In this document: piece after piece, positions 16,185-24,356 of the stretch | Numbering within the stretch: position 1 is the first letter of the stretch | Layout: every line of letters begins with the position of its first letter | Assembly: GCA_964612185.1 (NCBI GenBank) | Contig: CAZTCR010000015.1 | Location: forward strand, 1 to 61,387 | Source of the DNA: UBA1447 sp964612185 | GTDB lineage: Bacteria > Bacillota > Clostridia > Oscillospirales > Acutalibacteraceae | Length of the DNA: 61,387 nt | Direction: 5' to 3' | Position numbers and translations under genes: made by a program | The notes under the pieces: model-generated | The model's database searches: none | What the model was told of the DNA's origin: nothing | What the model saw: only the letters and a program-made list of their open reading frames with translations

Positions 16185-18701
16185 TTACGCGATGTGCCCG
16201 GCCTGATTAATATCAGTTATATAATTTTCATAATCGACCATGATACCGGCATCGATTGAGTCTGTTAAACCATCGCCGTTCAAGTCACCGGCAAAAATAA
16301 AAACTGCATCTTCGGGTGTATCCCAGCTAATTAAGTAGTTTTCGTAATCCACTGCAGTGCCTGCATCGCCGCTGTCCACATTGCCATCGCCATTAACATC
16401 GCCGAAAATGATAATTGTGTAAGTCTTAATTATCGCACCCGTGGTGTTGTCGATGATGTCAACTTTAGTTCCCGTTCCCAGCAGACCGGTCGTTGAATAA
16501 GCAATGTGACCATTGCCAAGGACAGTAACAAACCGGCTTTCAAACTCAATTGTTGTTATGCCGGGCTCCAGGCCAAATATGAAGTTCTCAGTTTCATCAA
16601 TCACTGTTGTTGAGTCCGTTTTAACCGTAAGAGCAACTCCATCAAAATGCCAAACAGCATATAGTAAAACCGATCCGCTGTCCGCAATATTGATTACCGA
16701 CTGGCTATCGGTGTATTCGACGCCGCCGTCTTCTTTGGTCGCCCAGCCCGCAAACACATACCCGGTTCGTGTAAACCCGTTCGGCGTAAGATTCCCGATA
16801 GTATCATAGGTATGTTCCGAATCTGCCGTTGACCCGCCATCGCTTCCGTTGCCGCTGTAACCCACAGTATATGTATTGGCTGTCCACTTTGCATAGATCG
16901 TAACATTAGCTGTGCCCATCTGATACTTAACCTTATCCGGATAAGAAACATCACCGTTTGGAGCTGTTGCCCAACCAGCAAAAGAGTAACCCGTCTTTAT
17001 AAATCCGTTAGATCTCAAAAAATCAGCGGTGCCGTATACAATATCCTGTGCGGCCATCGAGCCGCCATCAGCCCCGTTGCCATTAAAAGTGACCGTACGA
17101 TTGTTTTCCGAAAACCATGTTGTGTTTACCTGTTCGGAAGATGGATTGTTTGTAAACCAGTCATTTCCGCTGCCGTTATAACCACCCAGCAGTACTTCCG
17201 CACCACCAAGCGGCGTGTAATACAGATACCAATAATCGCAGTTCCAATCGTCAGTCCCCGATGCTTTTCGTATCTGGAAACTTTTCCACTCTTTGGTCGG
17301 ACCCGGGACATTCAAGAGCGTAGTCCACGCATCACTATTGCCATTACCGGTAAGACTACCGCCTGATTCGGTTCCCGCCAAGTCCTGCGACTTATACAAA
17401 TAATCGGCAGCATTACTTGCCGGATTTTCGTAATCAAAAAAGTAAATATAAACATCATCAGTTGTTCCGCAGTCATATGGACCGGTAATACCATTCTTTT
17501 TTGTAACAACATGAACCCTAAAGGTGCCGCCGGTTGGTAAAGATGGGTCAATTACCGGAACAGCAAGGTCACTTTCCGCTACAAATTCATTTGTATAGGT
17601 TCCGTCGATATTAAGTTCATAGATGCTGACACCGGGATTGTTGTCATTATAAGCATATACACCAAGGGTCTTATACAGCCCCGAACATTCGCCGTAACCA
17701 AGGTCAATTCCGTCCGCTGTTGTCACCGTAAATTCATTCAGGTGGTCATGACCAAAATAAGCGCCTTTTAAATTACCGTAAGCAGCCCACGACTCGTATA
17801 ATGTTTTACTTCCGTAAGACGGTGAAGAACGGTGAGCTGCCGCTTCATACAAGGAGGTTGTGCAAGGAGCCGGTGCTTCGTTATAGAAATCCGAGACAGT
17901 GTCTGATGAACACGCCGGCCACTTAATCTTCGCGGCATCAAGATACCATTTGCTGCCGGAAAACGAACCGGTTCCCGTGAAAGAAACGCCGGTTCCGTTG
18001 TCGGTTGTTGTCATACAGCGCGAATAAATATCGGGCACCATAATATGCTGGAACCAGAGAGAAGGCACATTGGGGTACATTTCGCTTTTTTGAATATAAT
18101 AATTTACCTGATCTGTGTAACAGGCATCATAAGAACCGGTAGACGGATCGCTGCCGGAATCCATGAGATAAACTTGGTATGCAGGTGTACCGTCTGTTTG
18201 GCCATTTGCATAGATGGGAATGACACCGCTGCCCACACCGGAAAGCGCAGAAACATCATGATCGACAAAATTGCTTCCGCCGGCAGTTTTGTAGTAATCG
18301 TATTGCTTCGACTTATCCGGAGCACCGGGGCCTTCATCGTCATGGTTGCCGAAGGTTACGGCAAATTTGGTGTTGGTGTTGTTGAGCGGAGCGACAATAG
18401 CGTTTACAACCGACCTAAAATTTGATTCAGTCACAATCGACTCAATAACATTATCGCCGGTAAACACCGCGAGATCCGGCTTATATCGTGCGATGGCGTT
18501 TGAAAGGGCTGTCGTGACTCTTGACGGAACATCTGTGCCGGATTGGATATCCGTTATCTGCATGACGGTAAATTTGCCGTCATTGTCAAAATTAAATGTT
18601 CCCGCAAAAGATGCCTGTGTTCTAACAGATGCCCATGGAGCCAATGCCGCCAGTATGGCAAATGCCGTTACGATGCTTAATAACCGTCTTTTTTTACTCA
18701 T
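16185..18701 (-). CDS. Secreted metallophosphoesterase with PLAT-like, InlB repeats and dockerin
   Basis: An 838-residue secreted phosphoesterase. The signal peptide is MSKKRRLLSIVTAFAILAAL. The catalytic domain (about residues 33-385) resembles DCR2/purple-acid-phosphatase-like calcineurin-fold enzymes: FTVMQITDIQ, VFTGDN, TFGNHDDEG, YLMDSG, a His-containing WFQHIMVPD segment and GHDHLNEF. The first metal motif is D-x-Q rather than D-x-H. A PLAT/LH2-like domain follows (about 386-524, starting FRVHVVTKKNG), then two InlB B-type repeats (about 533-687), the shared pre-dockerin module (690-765) and a type I dockerin with two loops (GDVNGDGNVD, GDLNGDGLTD). The start has GGAGG nearby. It likely hydrolyses phosphate esters outside the cell while bound to a cohesin; the substrate is not known. 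Confidence 0.9.
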   Translation of the reverse strand: MSKKRRLLSIVTAFAILAALAPWASVRTQASFAGTFNFDNDGKFTVMQITDIQSGTDVPSRVTTALSNAIARYKPDLAVFTGDNVIESIVTESNFRSVVNAIVAPLNNTNTKFAVTFGNHDDEGPGAPDKSKQYDYYKTAGGSNFVDHDVSALSGVGSGVIPIYANGQTDGTPAYQVYLMDSGSDPSTGSYDACYTDQVNYYIQKSEMYPNVPSLWFQHIMVPDIYSRCMTTTDNGTGVSFTGTGSFSGSKWYLDAAKIKWPACSSDTVSDFYNEAPAPCTTSLYEAAAHRSSPSYGSKTLYESWAAYGNLKGAYFGHDHLNEFTVTTADGIDLGYGECSGLYKTLGVYAYNDNNPGVSIYELNIDGTYTNEFVAESDLAVPVIDPSLPTGGTFRVHVVTKKNGITGPYDCGTTDDVYIYFFDYENPASNAADYLYKSQDLAGTESGGSLTGNGNSDAWTTLLNVPGPTKEWKSFQIRKASGTDDWNCDYWYLYYTPLGGAEVLLGGYNGSGNDWFTNNPSSEQVNTTWFSENNRTVTFNGNGADGGSMAAQDIVYGTADFLRSNGFIKTGYSFAGWATAPNGDVSYPDKVKYQMGTANVTIYAKWTANTYTVGYSGNGSDGGSTADSEHTYDTIGNLTPNGFTRTGYVFAGWATKEDGGVEYTDSQSVINIADSGSVLLYAVWHFDGVALTVKTDSTTVIDETENFIFGLEPGITTIEFESRFVTVLGNGHIAYSTTGLLGTGTKVDIIDNTTGAIIKTYTIIIFGDVNGDGNVDSGDAGTAVDYENYLISWDTPEDAVFIFAGDLNGDGLTDSIDAGIMVDYENYITDINQAGHIA

Positions 18702-18798
18702 GATTTCCTCCGTTTTTTCGTATTACAGTTTCAATACGCCTCTTATTAAAAATGAAAAGACTCCATTTCCCCCAATAAAAATAATTTTTTACTTAAAT

Positions 18799-18845
18799 AT
18801 GTGCGATTGATTCCCCAAATGAAGACCGCGGGCCAGATCGCACAT
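18799..18845 (-). terminator. Terminator-like hairpin after the 710-residue phosphoesterase gene
   Basis: Nine-base inverted repeat ATGTGCGAT / ATCGCACAT with a 29-base loop, followed on the minus strand by a T-rich stretch (ATTATTTTTATT). The long loop makes it weaker than the other terminators. Confidence 0.45.
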
Positions 18846-18860
18846 CCGGCATTCAATAAG

Positions 18861-20993
18861 CTAATAATATCTGCCGGTTATCTGATCGATACTCATCAGG
18901 TAATTCTGCACATCGGTTACAATGCCCGCATCGATTGAATCAATGATACCATCCCCATTAACATCGCCGGCTCGGAGCTTTTCGGGATTGCCGTTCCAGT
19001 TATAAAGATAGTTTTCATGGTCCACAATCTGGCCGCTGTCGCCATCGTCCACATTGCCGTCACCATTGACATCCCCAAAAATCAGCAGTGTGTAAGTATG
19101 GATAACTGCATTTGTCATATTGTCTACAAAATAGATTTTTGTGCCCGTACCAAAGCCCTGCGGCTGATAATCGTACGCAAGGTGTCCGTTGCCGTAAATG
19201 CTGACAAATCCGCCTTCGAATTCGCTCGGTGTGATGCCCGGAAAAAGACCGTATATATATGAACTACCGTCATTTACAACCGTTGTCGTACCGGGCGCGG
19301 CTGCTAAATTCCCGTGTTCATACGCCGGTTTCAGCCGCAACGCCTCGTATGCCACTGCGAGTGAACCGGCCATTGCGTTGACAGCGGCTTGTTCCGGTGT
19401 TTTGAGGTTAAACCGTATCGAATTTTTTGCCGTATACCATTCTTCAAGGGTGTTGTCGGTATAATATGAAGCCGGCAGCAGCTGCCCGGTATGCGTAAGG
19501 CTGTAATGTGGCGGAGCGAGAATCTTGTTCCCATTTTCACAGGCAAATAAATCGAAGACAGCGGAATAATCAGCGTCTTTGAGACGCAATGACTGCCAGG
19601 CGGCTGTAATAGATGCAGCAAACGCGTCGATCAAATGTTGTGAGCGTGTATCAAGATTATGCTCAACCGACCCGATTGCGAATGCAAGATCGTGCGCGTC
19701 GTTGATAAAAGAAGATGAAGGATACAGACCGTCACCGATTGTATTGCTTAAAGGATTATAATAGTCGGGGTCGCTAATCTCGTTGGCTCTGTAATATGCT
19801 TTGCCGTCAATCGTCAGCCGGGCTGCGGCAACGGCATTGTTCACCGCAGAATAATCCCCGACCGGATAATTGTCCAGGGTTGAACGCGTTGCGCTGATGG
19901 TGGTATAACTGCCGCTCTCGTTAATTTCAAATACCCTCACACCGGGGTCTCCGTCATTATAGGCTTCCAGTGTCGCGCCCTTCGCATAGCCAAGTATTAT
20001 CCCGTCAGCGGTTTTGCCAACGAAAGAATTGTTATGGTTATGTCCGAAAAATGCGCCTTTCATATTCCCGTTAGCCAGCCAAGACTCATGCAAAGTTTTG
20101 CCGCCGTAAGCCGGCGATGAACGATACCCCTGTTCTTGATAAGTGGCGAGATCCGTCGGGCCGGGTGCTTCTTTGTAAATCTCGGCAATATTCGTCGAAC
20201 CGCTCGCCTTCCAATCAATCAACGAGGTATTCATTGCCCAGGTATAATCTTTGAAAGGCTTGTGGCTTCCCTCAAAAGAATTTGGTGTTCCCTGCGGCAC
20301 CTGAAAAAGCAAGTTGTAAAAATCCGGAACCGGAATGTGTTGAAACCAAAGGCAGGGAACCGACGGGTTCGTTGTTATATAATAGTCAATCTGGGAGGTT
20401 CTCACGGCGTCAAGGTCGAGCGTGACATTGATATATCCGCCGGAATCCATTAAAAACAACTGAAAAGCAGGTACCCCGTAGGTTTTTCCGAAGGGAAATA
20501 GCGGGATCGAACCGCTGCCCGTTCCGTCCAGGGCGGGGATATCGTGATCAACAAACAAACTGCCGCCTTTTTGCTTGTAATAGGCATACTGTTCTTCCCT
20601 GGTACCCGGGTTAACAGGCCAGGCACCGAGGTCGTCATGGTTCCCGAAAGTGACAGCGAATTTGGTGCAGGATGCCAGTATCGGCGCGAGAAACTGATCA
20701 ACTGCAGCCCGGAAACTGTTGGCGGAAATCAGCCCTTTAATATTATCACCCGTTAAAATAATCAAATCGGGGCTGTAGCGGGCAATTGCTTTGGTAATGA
20801 GGTCGATTGTGCCCGGATCCACATCCTTGTTCTCTTGTATGTCTGCAAGTTGCATGACGGTGAACTTACCTTCCCCGTTAAACTGCAGTACCCCGTCAAA
20901 TGACGCCGCGGCGTTTATCGCAGACCACGGGATTATGGACGCCAGCATGAGCAGTGAACATAAGAAAGCTACTATGCGTTTATTAATCGTCAA
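18861..20993 (-). CDS. Secreted metallophosphoesterase with helical region and dockerin
   Basis: A 710-residue secreted phosphoesterase, the only one of the four cluster phosphatases without InlB repeats. TTG at 20993 was chosen as start because GGAGGG lies six bases upstream and the resulting MTINKRIVAFLCSLL matches the starts of its paralogs. The catalytic domain (about 30-370) has FTVMQLADIQ, ILTGDN, TFGNHDDLG, LMDSGG, WFQHIPVPDFY and GHNHNNSF; the last is GHNH rather than GHDH. A helical region of FIVAR-like character (about 375-565) takes the place of the repeats. The shared pre-dockerin module (571-640) and dockerin (GDVNGDGNVDDGDSG, GDVNGDGIIDSIDAG) close the protein. Extracellular phosphate-ester hydrolysis on a cohesin-bearing scaffold is inferred. 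Confidence 0.9.
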   Translation of the reverse strand: MTINKRIVAFLCSLLMLASIIPWSAINAAASFDGVLQFNGEGKFTVMQLADIQENKDVDPGTIDLITKAIARYSPDLIILTGDNIKGLISANSFRAAVDQFLAPILASCTKFAVTFGNHDDLGAWPVNPGTREEQYAYYKQKGGSLFVDHDIPALDGTGSGSIPLFPFGKTYGVPAFQLFLMDSGGYINVTLDLDAVRTSQIDYYITTNPSVPCLWFQHIPVPDFYNLLFQVPQGTPNSFEGSHKPFKDYTWAMNTSLIDWKASGSTNIAEIYKEAPGPTDLATYQEQGYRSSPAYGGKTLHESWLANGNMKGAFFGHNHNNSFVGKTADGIILGYAKGATLEAYNDGDPGVRVFEINESGSYTTISATRSTLDNYPVGDYSAVNNAVAAARLTIDGKAYYRANEISDPDYYNPLSNTIGDGLYPSSSFINDAHDLAFAIGSVEHNLDTRSQHLIDAFAASITAAWQSLRLKDADYSAVFDLFACENGNKILAPPHYSLTHTGQLLPASYYTDNTLEEWYTAKNSIRFNLKTPEQAAVNAMAGSLAVAYEALRLKPAYEHGNLAAAPGTTTVVNDGSSYIYGLFPGITPSEFEGGFVSIYGNGHLAYDYQPQGFGTGTKIYFVDNMTNAVIHTYTLLIFGDVNGDGNVDDGDSGQIVDHENYLYNWNGNPEKLRAGDVNGDGIIDSIDAGIVTDVQNYLMSIDQITGRYY

Positions 20994-21067
20994 AATAATC
21001 CCTCCGGCGATGACCAACTCACCTGCAAAGAACTCTCATCTATATTCTATCATATAAGGGCAATAAA

Positions 21068-21106
21068 GAACAAGCGATTTCGGCATAAAGCTTTAACCGC
21101 TTGTTC
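21068..21106 (-). terminator. Terminator-like hairpin after the 1041-residue phosphoesterase gene
   Basis: Nine-base-pair inverted repeat GAACAAGCG / CGCTTGTTC with a 21-base loop, followed on the minus strand by TTTATTG. The stem resembles that at 16101-16139, suggesting the genes were copied together with their terminators. Confidence 0.55.
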
Positions 21107-21150
21107 ATTGTTTATTGTTTATTCTTTACCGCTTGCTGCCGCTGGCTTTG

Positions 21151-24100
21151 TTATGGTGTAAAATAAATCCCGGTCACCTGATTGATTTTCATCATATAGT
21201 TGAGAACATCGGTAATGATGCCGGCATCCAACGAGTCAACTTCCCCGTCACCGTTCACATCCCCTGCGCGAAGTTTTTCGGGGTTATTGCTCCAATTATA
21301 GAGATAGCTTTCTTGGTCAACAATTTGGCCGCTGTCACCGTCATCTATATTACCGTCGCCGTTGACATCGCCGAATATAATAACTGTATAGGTGTGAATA
21401 ACCAACCCGGTGTTATTGTCAATCAAGTCGACTTTTGTCCCTGTCCCCAATAGCCCGGAGGTGGAGTAGACAAAACTGCCGTTGCCGCTCAGGTATACAA
21501 AGTTGCTTTCAAACTGCTCCGCCGTCAAACCGGATCTTAACCCATAGATGAAGAATTCATCGCTGTCAATAATCGTTGTTGAGTCAGCCTTGGGGAGTAT
21601 GGTCGGCGGTATGGATTGCCAGAGCGCCGTATAGGTCAAATCCGTTTCGCCCACAATCGCCGCAACTTCCGGTGTCCAACCGATAAAAATATGGTTTGCT
21701 CTTGTCACAGTCGGCGGGACGATTGAAGCGCCGTAGGCTATCAACTCACTTGTACCGCCCGTGCCGCCGTTGGCGTCAAAAGTTATCCTGTATGTGCTAA
21801 CAGCCCATACAGCCGTATAGGTAATATTGCCGGCCGGAACGGTGTCCGGCAACGCCGGTGACCAACCGGTCAGGGTAAACCCTTGTCTGTATACCGCAGG
21901 CGCGGCAAGGGGTGTGCCATAAACCATCACGGCACTTGTGCTGCCGGTGCCGCCGTTCGCGTTAAAAGCGATCGTGTAACTGTTAATGCTCCACAACGCG
22001 GTAAAATATACATCATTGGCAGGAGTAATCGCGGGTATTTCCGGTGACCAGCCGGTAAAGGTGTATCCGGTTCTGGTCACAGCCGGCACAAATGAAGCAA
22101 GATCGTCCCACAAATAAAACATACCGCTTCTGCCGCCTGTGCCGCCGCCCGGATCAAAGGTGTAAGCGTATAATGCCGGTTCCCACAGCGCCGTATAGGT
22201 CACATCATTCGCCGGCATCGTTTCCGGTATTACGGGGTCCCAGCCGGTAAGCTTATAGCCAAATCTTGTTACCGCCGGGGCTTCAAGCGTTGTACCATAG
22301 AACACCGGCCCGGCCGTACCACCTTCACCCCCGTTGGCGTCAAACACAGCATTGTAACTGTTGACAATCCATTGCGCGGTATAGACCGTATTTTCTGCCG
22401 GAACCGTCTCCGGGACAGCAGGCAGCCAGCCGTTAAAAGTGTTGCCGATTTTATTTACCACGGGCGCCTGGAGCGTATCGCCATATGGCATGGATGCAAC
22501 CGTGCCGCCTTCACCGCCGTTCGCGTCAAAGGTGATGGAGTAGTTGTTGATTTGCCATTGTGCGGTAAAGATGCTATTCTGAGCAGGCACCGTCGCGGGT
22601 ACTGCCGGCTCCCAGCCGGTAAAAGTATAGCCGGTTCTGCCAACAGCAGGGGCCGAAAGCGCTGACGCGTATTCCATAGACGCACTGCTGCCGCCATCCC
22701 CGCCATTGGCGTCAAAGACTACCGTATAATTGTTAATACTCCACTGTGCGACATAAGTGGTGTCAAATACAGGAACCGTCGCGGGCACTTCGGGCAACCA
22801 GCCGGTTAAAGTGTATCCGGTTTTTGTTACAGCAGGCGCGGTAAGCGTTATACCGGCCTGCATAGAAACCGGACCGAAACCGCCCGTACCGCCGTTCGCG
22901 TTAAAGGTGATCATCGTGTTCTGTTCCCACACGGCATATAACTTGAAATCTGCTGAAGCAACTGAGATATTGGCGCCGTTGGCATACGGTGTTCCTGTCC
23001 CGTCAGCTTTGGTATTCCAACCGCCGAAAGTGTAGCCCGTTTTTGTTATGCCTGTATTGACTGCAAGGGGTGCCGTGGAATTTTTGGCAATCAGTTGGCT
23101 TTTCATTGAACCGGTGCCGCTGTTCGCGTCAAAAGAAACCATCACTTTATCAAGATCTGTTTCAGCTGAAAACTCCGTTGTATAGGAACCGTTAGCATCA
23201 AGCTCATATACACTGACGCCCGGGTCATCGTCTTTGTATCCGATTAGTAAGCCGGTCGAATCTCCATACCCCAAATCAATACCATCAGCGGTTGTAACGG
23301 TAAATTCATTGAGGTGGTCATGGCCGAAATAAGAACCTTTGAGATTGCCGTAGTCCCGCCATGCCTCGTACAGTGTTTTGCTACCGTAACCCGATGATGA
23401 TCGGTGAGCGGCAGACTCGTAAACGCTTTGGTCAGCCGAACAGGGACCTTCCCTGTAAATGTCCGCGTATACAGATGAGGAAGACCTTTCCCAGTTGATG
23501 AAAGCAGGGCTTAATGCCCATTTATTGCTGCTGAAAGGCGACGCCCCGCCAACTTTGCCGGAATCGTCGATCGTCATCGCTTTTGTATAGATATCCGGCA
23601 CAATGATGTGCATAAACCAGAGGGACGGCACATCGGGATAATTGATGCTCCGTTGAATGTAGTAATCGATTTGACTGGTATAGGGGCTGTCGTAGGAACC
23701 GGAGGAAGGGGCATCGTTCGAGTCCATCAGATAAACCTGATAAGCGGGAGTACCGCTTGTCTGCCCGTTTTGATAAATCGGAATAACGCCGCTGCCGACC
23801 CCATCGAGCGATACAACATCGTGGTCGACAAAATTACCGGCTCCGCGGGATTTGAAGTAATCGTATTGTGCCTGTAGCGTACCGGCATTTGTTCCGATTA
23901 CAGGAAGTTTGTCATTGTCGTGATTGCCAAAGGTAACGGCGAATTTTGTGTTGGTTGCCAAAAGCGGAGCGAGAAACTGATTGACCGAACTCTGAAAAGC
24001 CGTTTCCGATATCATCCCGGCATGGTTATCCCCCGTAAAGACAACAAGATCCGGGCTGTAGCGGGCAATCGCCTTGGTGATGACATTAACAATGCGACTG

Positions 24101-24276
24101 TCGACACTTGCGTTATCCTGTATGTCGGTGATTTGCATGACGGTAAACTTGCCCTTTTCGTCAAACTGGAACGAACCGGTAAAAGCGGCCGATACTTTTA
24201 AGGCTGACCATGGTGCCGCTGCGGCAATCAGCGCTATTGCTAACGCCACACTTAAAATCCGTTTGTACTTTGACAT
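21151..24276 (-). CDS. Secreted metallophosphoesterase with eight InlB repeats and dockerin
   Basis: A 1041-residue secreted phosphoesterase. The start at 24276 (MSKYKRILSVALAIALIAAA) has GGAGG six bases upstream and gives a clean signal peptide; the longer frame has none. The catalytic domain (about 35-370) carries FTVMQITDIQ, VFTGDNHAG, TFGNHDND, YLMDSND, WFMHIIVPD and GHDHLNEF. Eight InlB B-type repeats (about 378-886), mostly with the DANGGxGG / GYTxTGW pattern, follow. The shared pre-dockerin module (about 890-960) and a dockerin (GDVNGDGNIDDGDSG, GDVNGDGEVDSLDAG) end the protein. It lies 80 bases after the 743-residue paralog with no T-tract terminator in between, so the two may be cotranscribed. 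Confidence 0.9.
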   Translation of the reverse strand: MSKYKRILSVALAIALIAAAAPWSALKVSAAFTGSFQFDEKGKFTVMQITDIQDNASVDSRIVNVITKAIARYSPDLVVFTGDNHAGMISETAFQSSVNQFLAPLLATNTKFAVTFGNHDNDKLPVIGTNAGTLQAQYDYFKSRGAGNFVDHDVVSLDGVGSGVIPIYQNGQTSGTPAYQVYLMDSNDAPSSGSYDSPYTSQIDYYIQRSINYPDVPSLWFMHIIVPDIYTKAMTIDDSGKVGGASPFSSNKWALSPAFINWERSSSSVYADIYREGPCSADQSVYESAAHRSSSGYGSKTLYEAWRDYGNLKGSYFGHDHLNEFTVTTADGIDLGYGDSTGLLIGYKDDDPGVSVYELDANGSYTTEFSAETDLDKVMVSFDANSGTGSMKSQLIAKNSTAPLAVNTGITKTGYTFGGWNTKADGTGTPYANGANISVASADFKLYAVWEQNTMITFNANGGTGGFGPVSMQAGITLTAPAVTKTGYTLTGWLPEVPATVPVFDTTYVAQWSINNYTVVFDANGGDGGSSASMEYASALSAPAVGRTGYTFTGWEPAVPATVPAQNSIFTAQWQINNYSITFDANGGEGGTVASMPYGDTLQAPVVNKIGNTFNGWLPAVPETVPAENTVYTAQWIVNSYNAVFDANGGEGGTAGPVFYGTTLEAPAVTRFGYKLTGWDPVIPETMPANDVTYTALWEPALYAYTFDPGGGTGGRSGMFYLWDDLASFVPAVTRTGYTFTGWSPEIPAITPANDVYFTALWSINSYTIAFNANGGTGSTSAVMVYGTPLAAPAVYRQGFTLTGWSPALPDTVPAGNITYTAVWAVSTYRITFDANGGTGGTSELIAYGASIVPPTVTRANHIFIGWTPEVAAIVGETDLTYTALWQSIPPTILPKADSTTIIDSDEFFIYGLRSGLTAEQFESNFVYLSGNGSFVYSTSGLLGTGTKVDLIDNNTGLVIHTYTVIIFGDVNGDGNIDDGDSGQIVDQESYLYNWSNNPEKLRAGDVNGDGEVDSLDAGIITDVLNYMMKINQVTGIYFTP

Positions 24277-24313
24277 AATAAGCCTCCATGTATTTGATTG
24301 TTTTATCGTAACG

Positions 24314-24335
24314 AACCGGTCCATAAGCACCGGTT
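24314..24335. repeat. Short inverted repeat between two phosphoesterase genes
   Basis: A seven-base-pair stem AACCGGT / ACCGGTT with an eight-base loop lies in the 80-base gap. There is no following T tract on either strand, so it is not a good terminator; it could be an attenuating or processing hairpin. Confidence 0.4.
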
Positions 24336-24356
24336 ACAAACCCGCGAACTATGTCA

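Noticed and set aside
24314..24335. Terminator between two phosphoesterase genes
   Set aside because: The stem is only seven base pairs and no T tract follows, so cotranscription is more likely.
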